Part shown: piece after piece, positions 1 to 6,849 of the stretch
Position numbering within the stretch: the stretch's first letter is position 1
Layout: every line of letters begins with the position of its first letter
NCBI GenBank assembly: GCA_038230975.1
Contig: JBBRMF010000233.1
Span: 1-8,296 of the forward strand
Source: JANXVV01 sp038230975
GTDB lineage: Bacteria > Planctomycetota > Phycisphaerae > Tepidisphaerales > Tepidisphaeraceae
Reading direction: 5' to 3'
DNA: 8,296 nucleotides
Position numbers and translations under genes: made by a program
Notes under the pieces: model-generated
What the model was told of the DNA's origin: nothing
What the model saw: the letters and a program-made list of their open reading frames with translations, nothing else
Databases searched by the model: none

Positions 1-1
1 G

Positions 2-1459
2 TCCATGCGCGCGATTTACGACACTACCAAGACGTTCCTTTTCGAGACCTACAAGTTTGGAAATTCACGCACTTGGTTTGATTGGGGCAAGGAAGTGAAG
101 GACACGGCGGTCATCGAGACGTGCTTCTATTTTAGTTGCCTTAAAACGCTGCGCGCGATCGCGGGTGTGACGGGGCACGAGGCAGATTTTGCGGTGATCG
201 ATGCAAAGCTCGACGACATCAAGGGCAGCTTTGACAGCAAATATTGGAAGGGCTCGTTTTATATGTCTGAGCAGGTGAAGGAGCCCGACGACCGGGCGAA
301 TGCGATGGCGGTTCACTCGGGCCTGGCGGGGCGAGCGAAGTGGGATGCGATTTATGAAAATGTCCTGAGCAGGAAGACGGATTCAAGCTGTTTCTTCGAC
401 CGCTGGGTCTTTGAGGCACTGTGCATAATGGGGCGTGAGGAGGCTGCGCTGCTACGGATGTCGGGGCGCTACAAGACGATGATTCCATGCAGCTTCACGA
501 CGCTTTGGGAGCATTACGACCGGTGGTGGGCGTCGAATATTGATGCGTTCGACGATGCGTCATCGCTGAATCACGGGTGGAATCCGCCGGCGATTCTGCT
601 CTCGCAAACCATCACAGGGATTTCGCCCGAAGCGCCGGGCTGGAGCACGTATCATGTGCTGCCAAAGGAAGCATTCCTCACGTCGCTAAAGTGCGTGGTG
701 CCGACGGTCAAGGGCGCGGTGTCGGTGGGAATGGCGAAGACGGCGAACGAGTATTCGCTGCGGGTGGTTTCGCCGATGGGAACGACTGCGATCGTGGGGA
801 TTCCGAAGCGGTCGTTTTCAAAACTGGAATCTATCAAAGTGAACGGGATTGTGATTTGGTCCGGGAACTTCGGCGGTGGAGTGAAGGGCATCTCGTGGAA
901 TGGCGAGGATGCCGACTATGTGAAATTCAATGCCGCTCCGGGGGTGTGGACTTTCGTGGGCGTCGGCGCATTGGCGCTCACCTCACCGAAACCGCTGCCG
1001 CCAAAGCCGTCGAAGGATGTCGCGCTCGACAAAAAATCATGGACGGCGACGGCATCAGTGCCGGACGGGACGTTCATGTTCAGCGGCGACAAGATCCCCA
1101 TAGAAATCTCCGCGGCCAATGCGCTCGACGGCGATCATTGGAACGGCTGGCGGGACATGACGAAGCTGCAAAATCCCGGCCAATGGTTCCAGGTGGACAT
1201 GAAGCAGGATCAGACCTTTCACCGAATTGTTCTGGATAACACGTGGGCGTTGTGGGATTCGCCGGTCAAGTATGCGGTGTCGGTTTCCAGGGACGGCTTG
1301 ACATGGAGCGAGCCTGTGGCCGCGGGTTCAGGAGAGTTGGGAATCACGAACATCACCTTTCCGCAGCAGACCGCGCGCCACTTGCGCATCACGCAGACTG
1401 GAACCAGCGCCACCTACCACTGGTCTATTTATGAAATGGATGTTTACCGGACGCCATGA
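2..1459 (+). CDS. Alpha-L-rhamnosidase (GH78), C-terminal part, with F5/8 type C (CBM32-like) domain; 5' end outside the window
   Basis: The reading frame is open from the first bases, so the N-terminus, including the expected signal peptide and catalytic acid region, lies left of the window. Counting from the first Met (base 5), residues 1-200 match the helical (alpha/alpha)6 barrel of GH78 rhamnosidases: a DWG near 26-28, a DDRANAMAV segment near 95-103, TTLWEHYDRWW at 165-175 and SSLNHGWNPPAILLS at 186-200. Residues about 205-320 form the beta-rich C-terminal rhamnosidase domain, starting GISPEAPGWSTYHVLP. A proline-rich linker (about 327-337) leads to a discoidin/F5-8C fold at about 340-481, with NALDGDHWNGW, PGQWFQVDM, HRIVLDNTW, YAVSVSRDGLTW and TARHLRITQTG. 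The family removes terminal L-rhamnose from plant or microbial polysaccharides; the added domain probably binds glycan. It is probably secreted or periplasmic (inference). It converges on the MBL gene, with only 83 bases between the stops and no clear terminator. The family call is firm; the substrate is not known. Confidence 0.9.
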   Translation, partial: SMRAIYDTTKTFLFETYKFGNSRTWFDWGKEVKDTAVIETCFYFSCLKTLRAIAGVTGHEADFAVIDAKLDDIKGSFDSKYWKGSFYMSEQVKEPDDRANAMAVHSGLAGRAKWDAIYENVLSRKTDSSCFFDRWVFEALCIMGREEAALLRMSGRYKTMIPCSFTTLWEHYDRWWASNIDAFDDASSLNHGWNPPAILLSQTITGISPEAPGWSTYHVLPKEAFLTSLKCVVPTVKGAVSVGMAKTANEYSLRVVSPMGTTAIVGIPKRSFSKLESIKVNGIVIWSGNFGGGVKGISWNGEDADYVKFNAAPGVWTFVGVGALALTSPKPLPPKPSKDVALDKKSWTATASVPDGTFMFSGDKIPIEISAANALDGDHWNGWRDMTKLQNPGQWFQVDMKQDQTFHRIVLDNTWALWDSPVKYAVSVSRDGLTWSEPVAAGSGELGITNITFPQQTARHLRITQTGTSATYHWSIYEMDVYRTP

Positions 1460-1542
1460 CGCCGCCGATGTGTTTCGCTCGGGACAATGCGAGACTGAGC
1501 TGCCGAAGGTATTCCGGCGGCGGCACGGAGGGGAAGATTAGA

Positions 1543-3504
1543 TCAAGGTTTGCGATCTTCGTCGACCGAGGGCGATCCGATGATGAAATCAAATCGCTCG
1601 CCGTAGCGACGATCGCCCAACGTCACATCGAGCGATACAATGTCTGATTGCTGAGTGGCCGTGGAAGCCTTGGTAACGCGAAGGATGTATTCATGCCGCG
1701 ATTCAGGTGCAATATCGCCCTGTAGCACTGTTGGCTCAACCACAATTCCGGGAGGAGCGTGGACTTCAATCCTGTGATTTTGTCTGGTATTCCGAAAATT
1801 TCGGACGATTAGCGTTATGTCAGCTGAGGCACCGACACGGAGCACAGTGCGGTAGGGATACGCACGGATCCAAAATGGGTCGAACCAATAACGGTAGTCG
1901 GATTCCGAGCTAAGCGTTTGAAACGCATCTCGCATTTGGTACGACCATTTCCGATAGCGTTCAACGAACTCGGCAGGACGGTTCATCACAAACGAGTGCC
2001 CACCGACGAGAATATCGGGCTTGATGCGAGTGAGTAGCTCCGAACCGTATATGTACCCTTCCTCCAGAATAGCACTGTTGTGCGCCACCATCGCTTCGTG
2101 ACCCGTTTGTGCGGGATCGTCAGGGTCGCCGAAGATGTTATCGCCCGTGAACGCCACTTGCTTTCCATCAATGTTGCCGTGAACACATAAAGCGAATTCG
2201 GTTTGCCCCGGCATCCAGTCGACCGTGAAACTGTATCCTTCCCATTTAATCGTCTCTCCGGGTTTAATCGCTCGGTCGATCTTCACGCCATCGACGCCAA
2301 TCCCATAGGCTTGTACGGGTGCGGCGTAGTCGAAGCGCTCCGGATGGTCCATCTTCTCCACCATATTCTCCAGTGCCCAGACTTTCGTACCCCAATTCTT
2401 GCGAAGATGCGGAGTCTGCAGAAAGTGGTCGCCGTGCATATGGGTGACAATCACGGCGTCGATCGCTTTTAAGCCAAACTGTGCGCGCATGCCTTCAAGC
2501 GATGCGTCGAGGAATTTTGGGTCCAACAGTCCGCAGTCGACGAGTAGCGCGTGCCCGCTGTCCGACAAAATCAGATTAAAGTTCGGCCAGAAATCAGCTC
2601 GCTTAAATTTAAAAAGGTGCGGGGAGATTTGGTGAAGGTCTTTAATGTTCGTTGGCTTGGAAACCTTGTCCTGATAGGCGATCGCGGCCGCCCCAGGCGT
2701 GTAGCCGCGCACATAGAGCTTTTCAAGAAATTTGAGCTTGGCGGCGTAATCCTCCAACTGCGGCGAAGGGTTGCGGATAACCGGACCGTGAGACGGCAGG
2801 AGCAGTTCGTACCGCCTCTCACTGAGAGTGGCGACGGATTTCTGTAACGTTTGCAAGCCAAGTGCAAACCCGTAATCCCATTCGGTATCAAACCACGTAT
2901 GCATGACCGCGCCATCAAGCATAACATCGCCGCTGATTCCTACGCGATGGTTGTCGCGGACGAGTTCATAGGTCATGCCACCGGGGCTGTTGCCGGGAGT
3001 CGGCAAACAGGTAATGTCAAAGTGCCGCCAATGAAACGTGTCACCAGGCTTAAAGGTTTTGTCCAGCGGAATCGGCTCGACGGGCGGACGAACGTAGCTG
3101 GCCCCGTGAATCGAGTACGGGTCGTTAAGCCGCACTTTCATGCGACGAAAATGAGTAGGATGCTCGAAGAACGGCCGTTCCGCTTCTGGTGCTGCAACCT
3201 TGACGATCGTTCGGGAGAGCTTGGGAGCACCCTGGCATTCTTCCCGATGGTGGTCAGTGAACAGCACCCACTCGACTCGTTCAACGCCAATTTCTCGAAG
3301 GTGATTCAGCACACTCCCATCGCCCAGATTGAATAGCACTGCGGCGTCACCGTCTTTCAGGACGTACACGCTGCACGTGTCTGATGTTGCGTATAACTCA
3401 GGAAAGATCTTCGCGCTGGGTTGAGTCAATTCGGCGCCGGATCGCGAACACACCGAGGCGAGAATAGAAAGGACTAAAACGGTCTGCGAAAAACAACGCG
3501 TCAT
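1543..3504 (-). CDS. Exported two-domain metallo-beta-lactamase-fold hydrolase with C-terminal beta-sandwich domain
   Basis: I chose the ATG at 3504 (653 aa). It has GAGG six bases upstream (3511-3514) and its ATG overlaps the stop of the preceding gene as ATGA; an in-frame ATG at 3525 lacks this. Residues 1-27 form a Sec-type signal peptide (MTRCF, hydrophobic core VLVLSILA). Domain 1 (about 40-240) is an MBL fold with a degenerate first motif, TDHHREE at 83-89, then TPGNSPGG (169), SGD (191-193) and PSHGP (about 237-241). Domain 2 (about 300-510) has the intact metal motif THMHGDH at 354-360, FTGDNIFG with Asp455, and GGH with His503; the usual PGH is PGQ (432-434). Residues about 553-643 look like a NEW3/NPCBM-associated Ig-like domain (VGASADITLIVRN). 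The family hydrolyses ester, amide or sulfate-type bonds using a dinuclear metal site; the substrate here is unknown. It probably acts outside the cytoplasm. Domain 2 is likely catalytic and domain 1 weakened or structural (inference). Confidence 0.88.
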   Translation of the reverse strand: MTRCFSQTVLVLSILASVCSRSGAELTQPSAKIFPELYATSDTCSVYVLKDGDAAVLFNLGDGSVLNHLREIGVERVEWVLFTDHHREECQGAPKLSRTIVKVAAPEAERPFFEHPTHFRRMKVRLNDPYSIHGASYVRPPVEPIPLDKTFKPGDTFHWRHFDITCLPTPGNSPGGMTYELVRDNHRVGISGDVMLDGAVMHTWFDTEWDYGFALGLQTLQKSVATLSERRYELLLPSHGPVIRNPSPQLEDYAAKLKFLEKLYVRGYTPGAAAIAYQDKVSKPTNIKDLHQISPHLFKFKRADFWPNFNLILSDSGHALLVDCGLLDPKFLDASLEGMRAQFGLKAIDAVIVTHMHGDHFLQTPHLRKNWGTKVWALENMVEKMDHPERFDYAAPVQAYGIGVDGVKIDRAIKPGETIKWEGYSFTVDWMPGQTEFALCVHGNIDGKQVAFTGDNIFGDPDDPAQTGHEAMVAHNSAILEEGYIYGSELLTRIKPDILVGGHSFVMNRPAEFVERYRKWSYQMRDAFQTLSSESDYRYWFDPFWIRAYPYRTVLRVGASADITLIVRNFRNTRQNHRIEVHAPPGIVVEPTVLQGDIAPESRHEYILRVTKASTATQQSDIVSLDVTLGDRRYGERFDFIIGSPSVDEDRKP

Positions 3505-3755
3505 TTCGTACCTCTTTGGCGACATGTGTTTCCACGAAAAGGGTCTTCATCGAGACGTGCACGCTGCAAACATGCATCCACGTCTCGAACACGAGTCGGT
3601 GAACGGAGCTCGGGACTGATCTTTTCAATATCCGCGGTCAGGCTCTGGATGTTGACGGCATACTCCGCTCTTTGAGATGGGTTAAGACCATCGCGCAGGT
3701 AAACTGCCGGACCGGACGCTTTCAGAATGCCGCGCCTCGATAAAAGGTTTTCCAT
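3501..3755 (-). CDS. Hypothetical 84-aa protein, translationally coupled to the MBL-fold gene
   Basis: I do not recognise this protein. The ATG at 3755 has GAGG five bases upstream (3761-3764), a good ribosome-binding site. The TGA at 3503-3501 overlaps the ATG of the MBL gene (ATGA), the classic arrangement for translational coupling, so the two are probably one transcript. The product starts MENLLSRRGILKASGPAVYL and is hydrophilic, with Arg/Lys throughout and a basic tail (RGNTCRQRGTK); I see no signal peptide, membrane segment or known motif. The SRRGILKAS stretch resembles the start of a Tat signal, but no hydrophobic core follows. The frame stays open upstream to about 3930 and reads protein-like back to about residue -18 (VYDTVTKINVIRL). 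It could therefore be the surviving 3' end of a longer, decayed gene instead of a complete small gene. Real translation is likely; function is unknown. Confidence 0.55.
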   Translation of the reverse strand: MENLLSRRGILKASGPAVYLRDGLNPSQRAEYAVNIQSLTADIEKISPELRSPTRVRDVDACLQRARLDEDPFRGNTCRQRGTK

Positions 3756-4562
3756 CACAACCTCATCGGGATTCGATAATCGGATCACATTGATCTTTGT
3801 AACGGTGTCATATACCGCCGCTGAAATCCAACGTTTACCGAAGCGAGGACTGCGGCGGACAACGCCACCCCGACTATTCGATCGGCATTTTCGCCCAGCC
3901 CACCTGCATGGCCGCATCATGGGATGAATTCAGACGGTGACAACGGATGATAACAGGCGGGCCGGGATGAACACCGCCAACCTGATGCCGATCCACCGCA
4001 TGCAATGCGATGGCCGGAGGCTACTTTTTCACAAGATGAACGCAGAAGGAACTGATGCCAAGACGTGTCGGTCATTCGTCTGGACATCTTAAAAGTCTGC
4101 CGGAATGGCCGGCAAAGCTAGAATCGCAATGGAACAAAACGGAACAAAATGGAACAGTTTTCGGCGTGTCGAAAAAGACACGATTTCGGCATTGCTCGTT
4201 GAATATGATGGGAATGTCCCATGTGATTTTGTGGAAATTAGCCGTCTACGCACACACGTCCAAAAAGCCAAAAATCGCATTTGTAATTAAGGTCTGCGGT
4301 TGCTTACTCCACCCTGGAAGCAGAAGACGGTGCAACTGTGAATTGAGCGGGACGTGCCGCGTAACTCAGAGTCGTGCCGATATCTGTTCCCCGGCGTGGA
4401 GTTCCTTGACCCCCGCGCATTCACACCTGCCCGGTGGGATCGCCGCCCGGTTGAATGAGGCGCTTGGGTTCTCGCCAACTCCAACCGAAGGAGAATCACG
4501 GCATTCCTGCTGATGTCGGCACCTTATGTAAGAGACGCAGTAGTAAGCACTTTCCGACCCTG
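3756..4562. other. Gene-poor intergenic stretch
   Basis: About 800 bases lie between the 84-aa gene and the first terminator hairpin without a convincing gene on either strand. Open frames here have unusual composition (many Cys, Ser, Arg), no ribosome-binding site at a sensible distance and no family motif. Visible structure is limited to a small hairpin TGCCGG-AATGG-CCGGCA (4098-4114), followed on the minus strand by a short T-run, a hairpin CGTGTC-GAAAAA-GACACG (4165-4182), and the decamer repeat listed separately. The promoter of the 84-aa/MBL pair should lie at the left end of this stretch, but I see no clear consensus. Confidence 0.6.
4131..4157. repeat. Tandem decamer GGAACAAAA(C/T), nearly three copies
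   Basis: Copies begin at 4131 (GGAACAAAAC), 4141 (GGAACAAAAT) and 4151 (GGAACAG, partial). The exact 10-base period puts each copy on about the same face of the helix. This would suit a small array of protein-binding sites, but replication slippage in a non-coding stretch is equally possible. No gene is near enough to assign a target. Confidence 0.6.
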
Positions 4563-4586
4563 AAAAAACCCGCGTAACGCGCGGGT
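4563..4586 (-). terminator. Rho-independent terminator, minus strand
   Basis: ACCCGCG (4568-4574), loop TAACG and CGCGGGT (4580-4586) form a perfect 7-bp GC-rich stem. On the minus strand it is followed by six T (complement of A 4563-4568). No protein gene lies just upstream on the minus strand; the nearest transcript is tRNA-Leu, which already has its own terminator at 4951-4995. The hairpin begins only seven bases beyond the large inverted repeat at 4593-4864. Confidence 0.7.
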
Positions 4587-4592
4587 ATTCGA

Positions 4593-4864
4593 TGGAGCCA
4601 ATGGGGTTCATCCGGCTCTTGCGTCGGTAGCGTGATTGCAGGCGTGCAGATGTTTGGATTTTAAAGGCATCGCTCTGGCGTCCGCAACGCAGGCTGCTTT
4701 CCAGCAGAGCCCGACTTCGCTTCATCGGGCTGCCTCATCGTAAATCCATGCCATCTCGACAGAAGTGCCTGCGGACGCCGGAGCGATGCCTTTAAAATCC
4801 ATCCGTGCATCCGCAAATCGCTCCTTACCTACGCAAAAGTCGGATGAACCTCATTTGGTTTCCA
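4593..4864. repeat. Large imperfect inverted repeat, MITE- or REP/BIME-like, no coding capacity
   Basis: The two arms are about 93 bases each. The inner blocks 4656-4686 and 4770-4800 are reverse complements at 30 of 31 positions (GGATTTTAAAGGCATCGCT core). The outer blocks 4593-4624 and 4831-4864 also match (TGGA-CC-AATG-GGTTCATCCG-CT-TTGCGT pattern with a few substitutions and indels). The segment between is more variable. The centre (4687-4769) carries its own small hairpins, CTGCT-TTCC-AGCAG and AGCCCGA-N10-TCGGGCT (about 4708-4731). On the minus strand, 4738-4661 reads as a 25-codon open frame that looks like a by-product of the repeat. It may be a non-autonomous mobile element or two head-to-head copies of a dispersed repeat; I cannot see target-site duplications with confidence. 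Confidence 0.75.
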
Positions 4865-4950
4865 CGATAATCGGATTCATCTCCATAATCCTAACAGGGG
4901 TGGCGGTGAAACGGTGGAGCGATCCTCAATTCGATTTGCCCGCACCCACA

Positions 4951-4995
4951 AAAAAACCCCATAACTCGCCATTGAAAAGCGACTTATGGGGTTTT
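4951..4995 (-). terminator. Strong, potentially bidirectional terminator after tRNA-Leu
   Basis: AAAACCCCATAA (4953-4964) and TTATGGGGTTTT (4984-4995) form a perfect 12-bp stem, extended inside by TCGC (4966-4969) pairing with GCGA (4979-4982). On the minus strand the hairpin starts eight bases after the tRNA 3' end and ends in a run of T, so it terminates the tRNA transcript. The A/T-rich flanks on both sides would let it also work on the plus strand. Confidence 0.88.
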
Positions 4996-5002
4996 GTTTG
5001 AA

Positions 5003-5086
5003 TGCGGCCAACAGGAGTTGAACCTGCACACCCTTGCGAGTACTAGGACCTGAACCTAGCGCGTCTGCCAATTCCGCCATGGCCGC
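5003..5086 (-). tRNA. tRNA-Leu, anticodon CAG
   Basis: Read on the minus strand, this 84-base gene has a perfect acceptor stem, GCGGCCA with TGGCCGC, followed by discriminator A. It has a leucine-type D region (GGAATTGGCAGAC), an anticodon arm CTAGG-TTCAGGT-CCTAG with CAG in the loop, an extended variable arm typical of class II tRNAs, and a T arm GCAGG-TTCAACT-CCTGT. It decodes CUG. The 3' CCA is not encoded. It stands alone, with its own promoter and terminator. Confidence 0.96.
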
Positions 5087-5099
5087 GACGGAGGGCCGT

Positions 5100-5127
5100 A
5101 TCTTAGGATCGGGGGGGATTGTGTCAA
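5100..5127 (-). promoter_or_regulatory. Sigma70-type promoter of tRNA-Leu
   Basis: On the minus strand a perfect -35 box TTGACA (5127-5122) is separated by 16 bases from a -10 box TAAGAT (5105-5100). Transcription would begin near 5093, giving a short leader before the tRNA 5' end at 5086. The spacer contains a run of seven C. The GC-rich stretch between the -10 box and the tRNA (ACGGCCCTCCGTC) resembles the discriminators of growth-rate-controlled stable-RNA promoters, which is only a resemblance. Confidence 0.75.
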
Positions 5128-5277
5128 GGTGGCGCGGCAACCGACACATTGGTGCGCGAAGACCTTCCGGATTGGTGCAAAATCTGGCATAAGTAAAGGG
5201 GCTTTTTGAAAAGCGATTGGCAGGTATGTCTGGCCACGGCCAAATGGATTGGATCGGTTCTTAAAGGAAGATAAATC

Positions 5278-5973
5278 ATGGCTATATTCAGTGTATTGCT
5301 GCTGACCGCGGCGCCGGCCGGGATGGGGGCGGAAACGGGTGGGGCGTCGGTGAAGATCGATGGGCGCGAGGCATTGCTGCGCAGTGTGGAGTTGTTTCTC
5401 AACCGCGATAATGTCAAGCAGGTGCAGATTGTGTTTTTGCCGGATGAGATTGAAGAAGCCAAGCGAAAACATGGCGGGCATTTTGGGTTTTCGGGGGTGA
5501 AGGTGGTCAGTGGTGGGCCGCGCTGGATGGATCAATTGATTGCGGGTGGGGCGAAGCTGGAACCGGCGGCGACGCACGTGCTGGTGCATGATGCGGCTCG
5601 GCCGGCGGTTTCGTATGTGGATATTGAGGCCATCATGGAGGCAGCCGAATCGCATGCGGTGGTCAGCCTGGCAACGCCTTGCCGGGGGACGCTGGTGGAA
5701 GTGGATGAAGGGGGTGGGGCGATGGCATTTCAGTCACCGTCGCGGTTCATGCAGATTTTGACGCCGCAAGTATTCACCAAGGCCAAGTTTATGGAGATGG
5801 TTGCGGCCAGGCAGGAGCCGCACGCTTCGCAGTTTGCACTGCTTAAGGGGTCGACATTGAATATTCGGTTGGGTGGGGCGGGGGATGCGGCTTTGGCGCG
5901 GGCGATGATTGGGATGTTGCCCAAGCCAAAAGCCAAGCCTTTATCGAGTCCGTTTGAGGAAGCGCAATGGTAG
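5278..5973 (+). CDS. IspD-like protein (MEP cytidylyltransferase family) with degenerate nucleotide-binding motif
   Basis: The ATG at 5278 is preceded by AAGGAAG at 5264-5270, seven bases away. At 231 residues it has the usual IspD length. Family hallmarks are the central VLVHDAARP (101-109), the GGP..MDQL stretch at 79-87 in place of GG..R.DS, SRFMQILTPQVF (155-166) and a partial NIR (195-197) in place of NIK. IspD makes CDP-methylerythritol from CTP and methylerythritol phosphate in the non-mevalonate isoprenoid pathway. The N-terminal CTP-binding loop, normally AAG.G.RM....PKQ, is here TAAPAGMGAETGGASVK and lacks the key Arg and the PKQ lysine. The usual C-terminal T-D-(D/E)-A is missing too (PHASQFALL, 181-189). 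The Asp of HDAARP and the later Arg (156) remain. It is probably either a paralogue without the original activity or a strongly altered nucleotidyltransferase; a true ispD may be elsewhere. No ispF neighbour is present. Confidence 0.78.
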   Translation: MAIFSVLLLTAAPAGMGAETGGASVKIDGREALLRSVELFLNRDNVKQVQIVFLPDEIEEAKRKHGGHFGFSGVKVVSGGPRWMDQLIAGGAKLEPAATHVLVHDAARPAVSYVDIEAIMEAAESHAVVSLATPCRGTLVEVDEGGGAMAFQSPSRFMQILTPQVFTKAKFMEMVAARQEPHASQFALLKGSTLNIRLGGAGDAALARAMIGMLPKPKAKPLSSPFEEAQW

Positions 5974-6062
5974 ATGTAAATATTCGGGATCGTGTAATCG
6001 TTGCAGCTTTCCTTGTTTGAACTTCCGGCATATTGTTTGCGAGAAGATGTACTAAGTCGCGA

Positions 6063-6090
6063 TTGACAGGTTGGCCGACCGTGGCATAAT
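6063..6090 (+). promoter_or_regulatory. Sigma70-type promoter upstream of the DUF2203 gene
   Basis: A perfect -35 box TTGACA (6063-6068) and a -10 box CATAAT (6085-6090) are separated by 16 bases. The start point would be near 6097, leaving a leader of about 145 bases before the ATG at 6242. The spacer contains GGTTGGCCGACC (6069-6080), a near-palindrome that could be an operator, though this is only inferred from symmetry. Confidence 0.6.
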
Positions 6091-6241
6091 CGCGCAGCCG
6101 CCGGTAATTTCCGTTGGCGAGAGTGAAAATGATGCGAACCGTTTTGTTATCCTGTGTGGATCTCAATTCGCTCATCCGAGTCGGCCGGTAATATCACGCG
6201 GCGTCCGTCGAGCGACGTTCGCGGAGAAAGGCGGCACCCCC

Positions 6242-6673
6242 ATGGCAGGCCCACAGTTTCTGACTCCTAAACCCGTGTCTGCCCCTCGTTCCCAGCGGCG
6301 TTTCAGCGTACAGGAAGCCAATAAAACGCTTCCACTGGTACGTCGCGTCGTGGCGGATATTGTCCGAACGCACGAGGAAATTTCCCATCTGCAAGTGCAG
6401 CTTGAGTCCGCTAAGACCGGCCAGCAGGCGATCATGCAGGACCGGCTTCAAAATGGCCTGGCCCATTTGCAGGATTATGTGGATGAATTGACGGAGATCG
6501 GTTGCGATTTGAAGGACTATCGCATCGGACTGATTGACTTTATCGGCCGCTATGCAGGCCGGGATATCTGTCTCTGCTGGAAGCTCGGTGAAGAATCGGT
6601 TGAATACTGGCATGAATTGAATGCCGGGTTCTCGGGTCGCCAGCCGGTTTCGCAGTTGCAGGGAAAAGATTGA
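6242..6673 (+). CDS. DUF2203 family protein
   Basis: I chose the ATG at 6242 (143 aa, MAGPQFL) because family similarity begins just after it, at RRFSVQEANKTLPLVRRVV (19-37), and GGAGAAAGG lies upstream at a slightly long spacing. An in-frame ATG at 6071 would add 57 residues with no family look and would start before the likely transcription start. The protein has an N-terminal helix, a probable coiled coil (about 38-85, HEEISHLQVQLESAK) and the signature EIGCDLKDYRIGLIDF (85-100), then GRDICLCWKLGEESVEYWHEL (106-126) and GFSGRQP (129-135). These are the conserved blocks of DUF2203, a family of small cytosolic proteins without an established biochemical role. The gene is a single transcription unit ending in a strong terminator. 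Confidence 0.88.
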   Translation: MAGPQFLTPKPVSAPRSQRRFSVQEANKTLPLVRRVVADIVRTHEEISHLQVQLESAKTGQQAIMQDRLQNGLAHLQDYVDELTEIGCDLKDYRIGLIDFIGRYAGRDICLCWKLGEESVEYWHELNAGFSGRQPVSQLQGKD

Positions 6674-6698
6674 GCTTCTGATTTATTTGATCTATTGG

Positions 6699-6733
6699 AG
6701 CGGCCGTCCCTACGTTGGGAGGGCCGCTTTTTT
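6699..6733 (+). terminator. Rho-independent terminator of the DUF2203 gene
   Basis: AGCGGCC-G-TCCC (6699-6710), loop TACGTT and GGGA-G-GGCCGCT (6717-6728) form an 11-bp stem with one G-G mismatch. A run of T follows (6728-6733). It lies 26 bases after the DUF2203 stop. Confidence 0.9.
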
Positions 6734-6849
6734 GTTTCCCAATGCGGTTTTTCACCACGAGGGCACGAAATAAATCAGGTTGTTTTGAGGTGCGGATTTG
6801 CGAGCGTTTTGCGAAACGCTTTATTTGGAAACTGTCTCAAAACTGAATG

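Noticed and set aside
577..1239. 220-codon plus-strand open frame inside the rhamnosidase gene
   Set aside because: It is an alternate-frame shadow of the well-supported GH78/CBM32 coding frame, rich in Arg and Gly with no motif.
3502..3525. Upstream ATG at 3525 as start of the MBL gene
   Set aside because: The ATG at 3504 has the better placed GAGG, overlaps the previous stop as ATGA, and puts the signal peptide at the N-terminus.
4131..4157. Short repeats as a possible CRISPR array
   Set aside because: The 10-base units are directly adjacent without spacers, and no cas genes are present.
4055..4513. 152-codon open frame on the plus strand
   Set aside because: The composition is unlike its neighbours (many Cys, Ser, Arg). 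It runs through the decamer repeat and a small hairpin, and has no ribosome-binding site or family motif.
4591..4665. GGGGTTCATCC resembling a tRNA T arm
   Set aside because: No matching acceptor, anticodon or D arms are found, and the segment is explained as an arm of the 272-bp palindrome.
4366..4725. 119-codon open frame on the minus strand
   Set aside because: It reads through one arm of the palindrome and the terminator hairpin, has a low-complexity basic composition, and shows no start signal.
5843..6175. 110-codon minus-strand open frame (begins MSELRSTQDNK) that looks fairly protein-like at its start
   Set aside because: It lacks a ribosome-binding site, covers the strong plus-strand promoter at 6063-6090, and its second half is antisense to the 3' end of the IspD-like gene. 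A decayed gene at 5980-6175 cannot be excluded, but I recognise no family.
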